Shown here in pieces: positions 8,415-16,186 of a DNA stretch of 25,000 nucleotides. The stretch comes from Paulinella micropora (lineage: Eukaryota; Cercozoa; Imbricatea; Euglyphida; Paulinellidae): assembly GCA_019918135.1 (NCBI GenBank), contig WBZZ01005772.1, forward strand, positions 1-25,000. Reading direction: 5' to 3'. The notes under the pieces are model-generated. The model was not told the origin of the DNA. It made no database searches and was given only the letters and a program-made list of their open reading frames with translations. Numbering within the stretch: the first letter of the stretch is position 1; every line of letters starts with the position of its first letter. Made by a program: the position numbers and the translations under genes.

Positions 8415-11400
8415 ATGCCGAGAACGCGAGGTGGTAAAACACCTACTACTAAGGACACCAAGACGAGACAAACTGCTTCCAACAGAGCAGCCGGGGGGGG
8501 CCGTTCGCGTACGAACGCGGTAAATTTTTTAACCTCGATTTCTTATCACAAAAAAAAAGTCGGAGTAGGGTCTACTCCTATGTTTTTCTATTTTTGTTTG
8601 TTCACAGGCTATCGAGTACAGTGTTCCATGCAAAAAGCCGAGATGACGATTGCTGTGCTTCCTCCACAACCCCGCAAGGGCCGGGCAGGAGCTCCTGAAA
8701 TGAGGTGAAACATCAAACCCTTGGAACAGGGTGCAGGGCAGGTCCAGTTGGACCCTGAAACAGACATCGAGAAGATTCTTTTCGATCCAACTGAATTGGA
8801 GACCAAGATTTTTTGCAACAATGGCAAGCGGTACGTCATGTCTGTAATTTTGTATTAATCACATTCTTGGAAATTTAAATTTACTGTTTCAGCTATTTGT
8901 TGTTTTTGAGATTTTTTTTATAATTTTTTTAAAATCAAAATCCTCAATTTTTCGGTTTGTGATAACTAGGTACTCCGTCGTGAGCTCAGATTTCATTCCT
9001 TCGACTCAAGGTTGGAGATCTTTACTTGTTCATGGTGTTCAGGAAGAGTGGCCCAAGGTACTTTTCAGCCTTTTTTTTTCAAAAAACCGTTACTTTTCCC
9101 ATACAGCGTCCCATGTTTTTTTATCACAACCTATAATTTTGATGTCTGGACAGTCATATTTTCATGTTGTGATAATGTATCCTGTCACACAATCTGAAAA
9201 AATAGGAGTAGACCCTACTCCGACTTTGTTTCTGTGATGACTGTTAAAATTTCGTTGTTGCTTTTGGTTTGATTTTGTGTTCAGTTGTTCGACAAGTGGT
9301 CCGCATTGAAACTTGCAAGCCAAGAGGAACTACAAAATGTGGTCGTGGACGAGTCCAAGAAGGAATACTGCTTTTTCCTTATGCTTACCGCGCTCAATAA
9401 CAACCATTGGAGTGCCAAAGTGAAAAAACTTAAACAAGCATGGTAACTTTTCCTTTCCTTTTGTTGCTTTTCAAGCTTCTCTGATGTCTCGGCCGTTTCA
9501 CACAAAAAAAAAATCGGAGTAGACCCTACTCCTACAAATTACAATTTTTTGACAGGAGCAGGCCGGAAATTTTTGACTCAATTGTCGAAAGAGGGGGCCT
9601 CATTGTTCCAGAGCGCCAACGTGGTAAGCATTCTTCCTGCCTTTTGCATTCAATGTAGTCATTCATGATTCTTTAATTGTGTTGCTCTCAGGTTCAACCC
9701 CTGAAGTTTCTGCCTCGTCGACATCGTCGACGTCATCGTCTTCGTCTTCTCCATCGTCGTCGTCTTCTTCTTCGTCGTCGTCGTCTTCGTCTTCTTTACC
9801 ACCAACGATCTACATCTTGCCTAGTGATATTTCTCGATCTGGATCAGGATTGAAATCAGCAACCTTGGCAGCTCCCACAGCTCAGGTGTCAACTTCCAAG
9901 CCGGCACCAACCCTGAATTCTTCACCATCACCGCCCAATCCCTTGCCTGAAAAAAAGCATGAAACCGACGTTCAAACTGTGGCTGTTGAACCTGAGAAGA
10001 AATCGAGGACCCCCTTGCGCCCAAACCAGTTTCAAATCCTCAATCAACATCAGAGGAAGCAAGGGAAGAGGTTGTTTCAGTTACATCTGTCGAGAAGGGA
10101 GACGATGGGGAATATGAGGAAGAAGATGAAGATGAAGAAAGTGAAGCCGACACCACTCAGTCAAGCAAGTCCAAACGATCTTCTTCTAGCAAGCTCCCGT
10201 CACTCAAGCGAAAACAAGGAAAAGAAGAAAAGGATACAGAGAATGCCGGCAATCCCAAGAAGAAACGCAAGACAGCTTCGAAGCCCAAGAGCACTGGTAC
10301 CGCGAGGCTGAAATCCCAGGAAACCAAGGATGAAACCAGGCAACAACAAGAAAGGGCTTCAGAAATCGTGCAAGAAGCTTTGAAAAATCAATTGCTCAAG
10401 AAAGGCTTCTTATTGCTCGACGTTGAAGAGCGCTCTTTGCAGATAAAAAGAGACCATTTGGTCGGGGTGAAAGAAATTTTTATTCCCCGCATGTATCGCG
10501 CGCCGGAACTATGGCAAATTCGTCCCTTCCTCAAAGATCACGCCCAGTCTCTGTCTACCAAGTTGGCTGAGAATCGTTTCCCAGACCTGCCTGAACCATA
10601 CCTTGTTCCAGTGAAGCTTACTGAACTTGGCAAGAAAAATGTGAGGAATTTGACTGAGAATTACATCGACCCTTTCTGGAATAACACTTTGAACTGGCAG
10701 CAATTCACCAGCAAGGAGCAGTTCGAAGCTGAGGCTCCCGGACTTTTTGGTGAGGGCAAGGTCAATCAAAACACCGAAATGCAGTGGCCACCTTCTACAT
10801 TCAGCCAGCAATTTTCCAACAACAAGCACCAGGACATCTACTATCTTGTCATCGGTGGGAACCATGGTGTTGCTGCAGTGAAGATGTATCTGGAGAACTA
10901 TGGACAAGGTGTATGGCATCCGAACTTGCTGTTTCGTGCCAGCAAGCTGTATATCAACTTAACGCCTGACGAGATAGCGAGGGCCGTGGGGAAAATGAGC
11001 TCTGATTCTCAGGAACACGTCTGGCAAACCGACGTATTTTCCAAGTTCACACCATTTCAATTTCAGACACATAATGTCGGAGTAGGGTCTACTCGAGTAG
11101 GGTCTAGTCCGATTTTTTTTTTGTGAACACGTAATGTCGGAGTAGACCCTACTCCGACATTTGTTTGTGAACAAATTTTTACTGATTGATTTTTTGCGAA
11201 GTAATTTGGACTCATTGACCGTTTCACAGAAAAAAAAAGTCGGAGTAGGGTCTACTCGCACATTATGTTCTTTTTCCGGCCCAGAAAAATTACTTTCTGT
11301 AGGTGCAGAAACTTCGGGAGCTTTCAATTTGTACATTCCCATGGATTGCGATAACACGGAGGATAAGGATGGCTTTCGCAAGTCACTGGTCAGTCCTCAC

Positions 11401-14400
11401 GTAATGGAATATGGGAGGACCAATATCTTGCCCCAAGTTGATCGCTGGTTGATGCTTCAAGACGCGGGAGTCGTTACTTATGCTCATTGGCCTGAAAAGG
11501 AAAAGATTATGGAAGCCAGGAAGATCAAAGCGGATCATCGTACCCCAGAACAGAAGAGGATCATGACCCATCTCACTAACAACTTCGATCTACTGCGCTG
11601 CGCTGCACTGCCCCAAAGGTTGTGGACCATGCTTGAACGAGTCAACAACAAGGTTCGAAACCAATGGATGTATGGTCTTCCTGCGGTCAAGAATGCACAA
11701 AAGAAGGCGACAAAAACTGGAAGTGACGAAGGCTTAAACGAAGCTCTTTCCAAGGTCGACTTTTCCAAGTACGACAACCCCGTATCCAAAAACTTCATCA
11801 AAAACATCACGACTGGGGTTCATGACACCCTCCTTGAGGAATGTTTCTAAAAAATTATGAACAACAATTTGACTCCTTCTCAAGCAGTTATCTGGCTCAG
11901 CACCCAGAAGGATATCCTCACGTTGCGGACGTGTATCGCACACAATTTCGAAGCAACAGACAACACTATGGAATGCCTGCGTTCTGTCTTGGGACCGCAA
12001 TTCACCGAGGAGTGGTTGCTTACCTTCGCCAGGAAAAAGCCCAAGTTTCTGGAAAAATTTATCGCAGATGAGAAGAAAAGAGTCAAGTTAGCACTCCTTG
12101 GCAAGCGAAAGCGCCAAGCCGAAGTTTCTGAGGCACGACCCGCCCAGGAGGAGGAGGAGGAAGATGAGGGCGGCGAACCTAAACTTGACAATGCTTTTTT
12201 GGCAATCCTTGTACAATAAGCTTGATCATGACATCAAAAACCAGCTCCGGCAATGGCACTTTCGACAATGCGAATCTCGAAAAGCACGTGTCGCACGTGG
12301 CCTTAAAATGTTGGAAAGTCCGTCTAAGGAAGGAGAAGTTGAAGATGCTGACGAAGGAGACGATGGCGGTGATCATCAATACGATGTGGTCCTGTGTCCT
12401 CACGTTGTGTCTCTGCAAAGTTCTCGCTATGAATTTTTCTACAATGCGGTCGTCAGTGTTTATGGCGAACATGCTAACCTCACTGTCTCGCCTACCTCGC
12501 TTCCTCTGAGCCACACTCTGTACAATGTGCTTGAACCACTGCAACGCGAGTCAAGTGCGCAGTATTACAACTGTGTCTCACACTTGATGAAATTCAACGG
12601 TACTCAGAGCAAGTGCAAAATTGTTTTCCGCTATGCCAACCTGAACGCGCCTTGGGGATGGGGAATGGGCGACTGGGACAAGGATCGCTGGACCAACATC
12701 GAATATGCACATTGCCTTCGCCAAGTAGTTGGTAATCAAAAATAAGTATAAGTCCTTGTTTACAAATTTATTTATTTTTTTGCAGACATCGCTTGCCCGA
12801 AGAATGACCCAGAAACCAAGAAGCCATGTACCCTTGAGTTTTGTGTTGGTGTCCACGTTCCCCTAGATTTGGATCGTGCAAGATGCTGCCCACAGGGCCG
12901 GATACTACGACACTTTCATCATTAATGCTGTCAACTCCCGCTGGAGGCCTCATCACACGTACAATAGGGTACCTTCAAAATTTTGAAAAGTTCGAGTAGA
13001 CCCTACTCCGATATTTTTTTTGTGATGTTTGTTAGAGTATCGCCATCGTAGTTTGCGCCTACAACGAGAAATACGATGATTTTGGCAATGATACTCGACT
13101 CGCCGAACGCGACCTACAACCCTCTGGCCCAAGTGGTGTTGGTGCGCCTGTTGACCAACTTGACTCGTTCCTTGAAGATACAATTCCCTTGGATTATCAG
13201 TTCTTTGGCAACGTCATAGTCTATCAGCACGGGCCAAAGTTTACTATGCCTCAGTCAGACGGCCATGGTAACTTCAAGCAAGTGGTTGTTAATCCTTCTT
13301 CTGAATCAGTCAAGCTTAACCAAGGTAACGTTACTTATTTTGCTTCACATCAGATTGCTTTGTTTTCAACTTGTCTATTTTTTAATTAATGCATGCTTGT
13401 GTTAGTGTTGATTCATTTGCTTGGGGGTAACGTCGACACGAACATGGTCTTGGATTTATGCTCCGGCAGTGGTTCTTGTGCCATCGCCGCTTTGAGTCAG
13501 GGTTATTCTGTTCTTTCTCTCGACCTTGATGTCAAACAAAAGATTGGGTTTTCTAATCGCGTCTTCAATTTTATTTCCAAGCACAGAAAGATACTCATGG
13601 ATTCTGCCAAGCCGACAGCTCAAAGACAAGCACCGCTTCCACTCAACGAAATTCCTTACCAATACGGGACAACAGATGAACTCGCGGAATCATTCCATTA
13701 TTTCACCAAGGGTGGGGAAGAAGAGTTGGAGCAACATCAGGTTTGACCCACACGTACTGTGTTGCTGTAGTCTTACTTATCTGTTTGTTTTGTCTTGTAC
13801 AGAGACGTCAGCAAACTGGGCCAACCGATGAAGAACGGATCGAGGATCTTACATCACACTTTTGACAAAAGTTCCAAACTTTGATGACCCTTTACCTCCA
13901 GAGCAAATCTCTTCAAAGCGAGATTTCCACTGACACCTCGGCTCTGCAAGTTCTACCGTGTCTTTAAAGGTTTTTTCTCGCTGAAACATTTTTTGGTTCG
14001 ATTGATGCAGGGATGACAAGAAGATGGACATAGCAAAAACTTTGGGTTTGGGAGAGGCCGCTTTTGAGAAGTTGGCCTCTAAGTTTCCTTACCCTTGGCT
14101 AGTGATCCTCAGTCTGCTTCGGTTCTTGCGGGCAGTGATGCATCTGCCGTGGGCGAGGCTTTAGCCGCAGCTCCGATCATTGAGGCGGAAGAATCGCTGC
14201 AGCAGCTTGAGAACTTTTCTGCTTCTTCAACAGTTCGGGCAGGTGAAGAGCAAGTCTCTGAAACTCCTGCGTCCAGCAGCAGTTCTGGCGGCGCTGTTGC
14301 GGGGTCGACTGCAAGTGTCACCTACTTCACGTAGCGTGATGCCAGAACAGCCACAGCAGCAGCAGGATAAGCAACCGCAGGATCAGCAGCAACAGCAGCA

Positions 14401-14746
14401 GCAGTTGCCTGCTGCCTCAGCAACTGTTGCTCAGCAAAAGCGATCAAGCTCAAGCGGCCAAAGGTAGCTGAATGATTTCTTTTCGCAAGTCTCACCGTCA
14501 CATTTTGGGCCAGGCACAGGAGTTAGGAAAAAGAAAGCCCAAGCCCAACTTTCCATGGACAAATTTATGATCCCAGGTGCTAGTTCTGCCGCTGATATGT
14601 CTTATGCCGCTCTCAGAAACGGCAAGTTGAGGTCTGCTCCCTCTTCTCCGCAGAGACCTGGAGATTCTCCGGCAGGACCTCTCCCATCTTCTAACCTCAG
14701 TCAGGAAAATGATTACTTGTTGGATGATGCCAGAAACAATAAGTAG
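8415..14746 (+). CDS. Nuclear ParB-like / beta-order DNA methyltransferase fusion protein
   Basis: Best-supported introns: 8520-8621 (or 8520-8607), 8831-8969, 9058-9284, 9443-9555, 9624-9691, 11034-11302, 12732-12785, 12969-13035, 13325-13405, 13741-13802 (or to 13871) and 13970-14010 (or from 13958). Most are GT-AG and keep frame. Product in order: basic N-terminus (MPRTRGGKTPTTKDTKTRQT), an unknown region, poly-Ser, an acidic stretch, NLS PKKKRK, a ParB-like domain (GGNHGVAA), a helical middle region with GKRKRQ, methyltransferase motif IV-like NAPWGWG, motif I DLCSGSG, and a Gln-rich tail with PCNA-box-like motifs. Motif IV before motif I is the permuted order of beta-class N6-adenine/N4-cytosine DNA methyltransferases. 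Predicted role: site-specific binding and methylation of nuclear DNA, by inference. Unresolved frame breaks lie near 10,000, 11,034-11,302, 12,170, 12,850, 14,090 and 14,320, and in-frame stops at 8706, 11848, 13863 and 14465. The gene may be decaying, or short introns may be missed. Confidence 0.6.
8546..8578 (-). repeat. Palindromic element copy 8
   Basis: TCACA, an A-tract, then arms with loop GGT (8559-8578). It is inside the first intron of the ParB-methyltransferase gene. Confidence 0.92.
9203..9237 (+). repeat. Palindromic element copy 9
   Basis: TAGGAGTAG, loop ACC, CTACTCCGAC, a T-rich run and TGTGA. It is inside intron 9058-9284, near the acceptor end. Confidence 0.9.
9498..9532 (-). 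repeat. Palindromic element copy 10
   Basis: TCACA plus an A10 tract, TCGGAGTAG, loop ACC, CTACTCC. It is inside intron 9443-9555, about 20 bp before the acceptor GACAG. Confidence 0.92.
9715..9795 (+). repeat. Coding TCN trinucleotide tract (poly-Ser)
   Basis: About 27 codons, nearly all TCG/TCT/TCA/TCC, encoding a Ser run in the exon that starts at 9692. A disordered linker is likely; such tracts are prone to length change. Confidence 0.85.
10254..10271 (+). other. Nuclear localisation signal PKKKRK
   Basis: In the frame that continues into the ParB-like domain, the codons encode N-PKKKRK-T, an exact match to the classical monopartite SV40-type signal. Acidic residues (EEEDEDEE) lie upstream and more basic residues (KPKS) downstream. 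A second basic cluster, GKRKRQ, is at 12100-12117. Confidence 0.7.
10368..11033 (+). other. ParB-like DNA-binding/nuclease domain region
   Basis: A single open exon segment. It contains IFIPRMYRAPELWQIRPF, a long insert, then DIYYLVIGGNHGVAAVKMYL; the GGNHGVAA signature at 10854-10877 resembles the GGxHRxxA motif of ParB/Srx-type domains (established family knowledge), with Gly in place of the usual Arg. LTPDEIARAVGKMSSDS follows, as expected downstream of the core. In bacteria and phages such domains bind or cut DNA and are sometimes fused to DNA methyltransferases. Assignment rests on motif recognition only. Confidence 0.55.
11076..11126 (+). repeat. Palindromic element copy 11a, internally duplicated
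   Basis: GTCGGAGTAG, loop GGT, CTACTC runs straight into a second GAGTAG, loop GGT, CTAGTCCGA, then a T9 tract and TGTGA. One and a half palindromes share one T-tract. It is the first of three copies in intron 11034-11302. Confidence 0.88.
11136..11170 (+). repeat. Palindromic element copy 11b
   Basis: Perfect arms with loop ACC (11136-11158), then ATTTGTTTGTGA. It begins about 10 bp after copy 11a, in the same orientation; both are preceded by ACAC(A/G)TAAT. Confidence 0.92.
11224..11257 (-). repeat. Palindromic element copy 12
   Basis: TCACAG plus an A-tract, GTCGGAGTAG, loop GGT, CTACTCG. It is in the same intron as 11a and 11b but in the opposite orientation. Confidence 0.9.
11303..12170 (+). 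other. Central helical region of ParB-methyltransferase product
   Basis: Open frame continuing to TAA 11848, then open again in the same frame to 12219. Segments such as RRLWTMLERVNNKVRNQWMY-like helices and GPQFTEEWLLTFARKKP suggest an all-alpha region. It ends with basic GKRKRQ and an acidic run (EEEEEDEGGE). The TAA is either spliced out (GT 11843 to AG 11884, 42 nt, keeps frame), a real premature stop, or read as sense. No domain is recognised. Confidence 0.45.
12170..13740 (+). other. Permuted (beta-order) DNA methyltransferase domain
   Basis: The exon before intron 12732-12785 carries NLNAPWGWGMGDWDKDRW (NAPW codons from 12644), which matches motif IV plus the downstream GxxxWD pattern of N6A/N4C DNA methyltransferases; the usual D/N/S-P-P-W/Y is here N-A-P-W. 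After 13036 comes SIAIVVCAYNEKYDD, and after intron 13325-13405 VLDLCSGSGSCAIAAL (motif I, from 13447), the S-adenosylmethionine-binding loop, followed by SLDLDVKQ. The catalytic motif preceding motif I defines the permuted order. One frame break near 12845-12866 remains. The target base cannot be read from sequence. Confidence 0.6.
12990..13025 (+). repeat. Palindromic element copy 13
   Basis: GTTCGAGTAG, loop ACC, CTACTCCGA, a T-tract and TGTGA. It fills most of the 67-nt intron 12969-13035, leaving about 20 nt before it and 10 nt after it. Confidence 0.9.
14348..14410 (+). repeat. Coding CAG/CAA tract (poly-Gln)
   Basis: Gln-rich coding segment (QPQQQQDKQPQDQQQQQQQL) in the C-terminal tail of the ParB-methyltransferase gene, encoded mainly by CAG. 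Confidence 0.7.
14450..14600 (+). other. Tail segment with two PCNA-box-like motifs
   Basis: In the frame used by the Gln-rich tract, GQR is followed by TAG (14465-14467) and then LNDFFSQ; the spacing Q-x-x-L-x-x-F-F is that of a PCNA-interacting box, interrupted by the stop. About 30 codons on, KKKAQAQLSMDKFM also approximates a PCNA box (Q-x-x-M-x-x-F-hydrophobic). The frame stays open to TAG 14744-14746. Function is inferred from motif shape only. Confidence 0.35.
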
Positions 14747-14955
14747 TATTGGATTGTCTATAATTTTGGACAGTCTTGCCTTTTTCCTCTGATAAGGCTG
14801 CGAGTAATTTACTACATGGTAGGTCTCTGTTTTAATTAAAGTTATTTTGTTATTTAAAAAAAGTTGCTAGTTTCTTGATTGTTCGTTGTTCATGTTGAGA
14901 CTTCAGCCGGGTTAGATTTGAATCACCCCTTGTATTTACTGGAGGTAAGTTATCA

Positions 14956-14989
14956 GGAGTAGAGTCTACTCCGATATTTTTTTTTGTGA
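14956..14989 (+). repeat. Palindromic element copy 14
   Basis: GGAGTAG, loop AGT, CTACTCCGA, a T-tract and TGTGA. It is outside the annotated coding region; a GTAAGT about 10 bp upstream could be a donor, so it may lie in a 3' UTR intron. Confidence 0.88.
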
Positions 14990-15132
14990 AGACATGCTTA
15001 CATCATTGCTGCCATCAATAATCATAGTTTTTTGCTTGCTGTTCTTGTGAATTTGTTTATCATAACTATCATTAGATATTTCTTGCCCACGTTCGCAGTT
15101 CTCTTCCGTGTTTGTATTATTTATCAAGTCAA

Positions 15133-15135
<3 letters not shown>

Positions 15136-15163
<28 letters not shown>
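15136..15163. repeat. (AT)14 microsatellite
   Basis: Fourteen uninterrupted AT units. Confidence 0.95.
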
Positions 15164-15166
<3 letters not shown>

Positions 15167-15743
15167 CAATTTGAATCGTTTTCGTGACGTTGTCCTCATC
15201 AGGATCCGGTTTCATTGTGTCCAAGCGAACATGCAATTTAGTTTTTTCTGTTCAATTCAGCCAAGCTGTTTTGTACGCAATCTTCTACTTACCGCTTTCG
15301 GTCTTACTGAATCATTTCAGTTACTTGATAATCAATCGCAGCATTTCTCCAACTGCAAAGAGCTCTGGATGCCTTTGTTGTCTTTCCATCGCTTAAGTTC
15401 TTGTCTTCTTTGCAGGATCTCAATCACTGTTTGCCCTCAATTTTCACTTTGAACGCTTGGGCTACAATGCTTGGACCTCATTCCTAAATGATTTGTTCGC
15501 AAATAAAAACAATCAGTTTTATTGTACATTCAGGCTGACAGCAATCGGTTTATTTCAACCATCATCTCAAAGCTTTTAAGTTTTGTAAGTTTTTGCCAGT
15601 TTTGGTTTTTTTGATTAAAGGCATGTTACAACACGTCGAGGACCTGCGACTGAATTTTCTGACGTTGTTCCGGATATATTTAACAAGCCTTTTTTGCTTA
15701 GTTTTGATTATTCTGGTAAAGGTGCATCCACAGAGGTTGAAAG

Positions 15744-15775
15744 GTCGGAGTAGACTCTACTCCGATTTTTTTTTC
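15744..15775 (+). repeat. Palindromic element copy 15
   Basis: GTCGGAGTAG, loop ACT, CTACTCCGA, a T9 tract and CTGTTG. It is the last copy in the window; none is found from here to position 25000. Confidence 0.9.
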
Positions 15776-16043
15776 TGTTGCTCCATACACCTGTATGCAC
15801 TGTCCGGCTCCAAATGCAGAGAAGTAGACACTTCTTGTAAGTATGGTATTGTGATGGTATTGGATGATTGATCAAGTCTCTGTTTTTCTCTTTTGATTGA
15901 ATATTCATATATTGCTAACTATTTAAGTCTTGCACAGTCCCATGTTTATGAGTAAATTTTTATGACCTAACAATGATGTGTATATATTAATCATCCGGTG
16001 CCTATCATTTTGATATCAAAACCCTCTCTGGAGGTTCCCACCC

Positions 16044-16104
16044 CTTCCCCCCCCCCCCCTTAAAAAAGCAAATCCCATTCACGAAATAATTTTTCCGACC
16101 ACTT
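16044..16104 (+). repeat. C-tract plus 42-bp dispersed repeat, copy B
   Basis: Second copy of the segment at 2062-2117. On the minus strand it reads as a purine-rich G-tract about 80 bp beyond the stop of the 16187-17344 ORF, a position that would suit a polypurine tract, but the sequences beyond the tract differ between the two copies. Confidence 0.8.
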
Positions 16105-16186
16105 AGGACCGAGGAAGGCCGTAGCGGGTGGAAGAGTCGGGTTGAGCGCCGAAATTGAAGTGAGCAAACCAGCGTCATAGGATTGT

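Larger units (their letters stand above)
14747..16186. other. Gene-poor interval downstream of ParB-methyltransferase gene
   Basis: A/T-rich with no convincing ORF. It holds two palindromic elements (14956-14989 and 15744-15775), an AT microsatellite (15136-15163), a run of T-rich sequence, and the second copy of the C-tract repeat (16044-16104). The 3' end of the upstream transcript presumably lies in its first few hundred bases, but no clear signal is assigned. Confidence 0.5.

Noticed and set aside
12210..12219. 10-nt GT-AG segment as an intron repairing the frame near 12,200
   Set aside because: Ten bases is below any known spliceosomal intron; a longer intron or a base error is more likely.
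701..15775. Palindromes plus T-tracts as Rho-independent terminators or a CRISPR array
   Set aside because: The DNA is eukaryotic, copies are irregularly spaced, occur in both orientations and lie inside introns; there are no uniform spacers and no cas genes.
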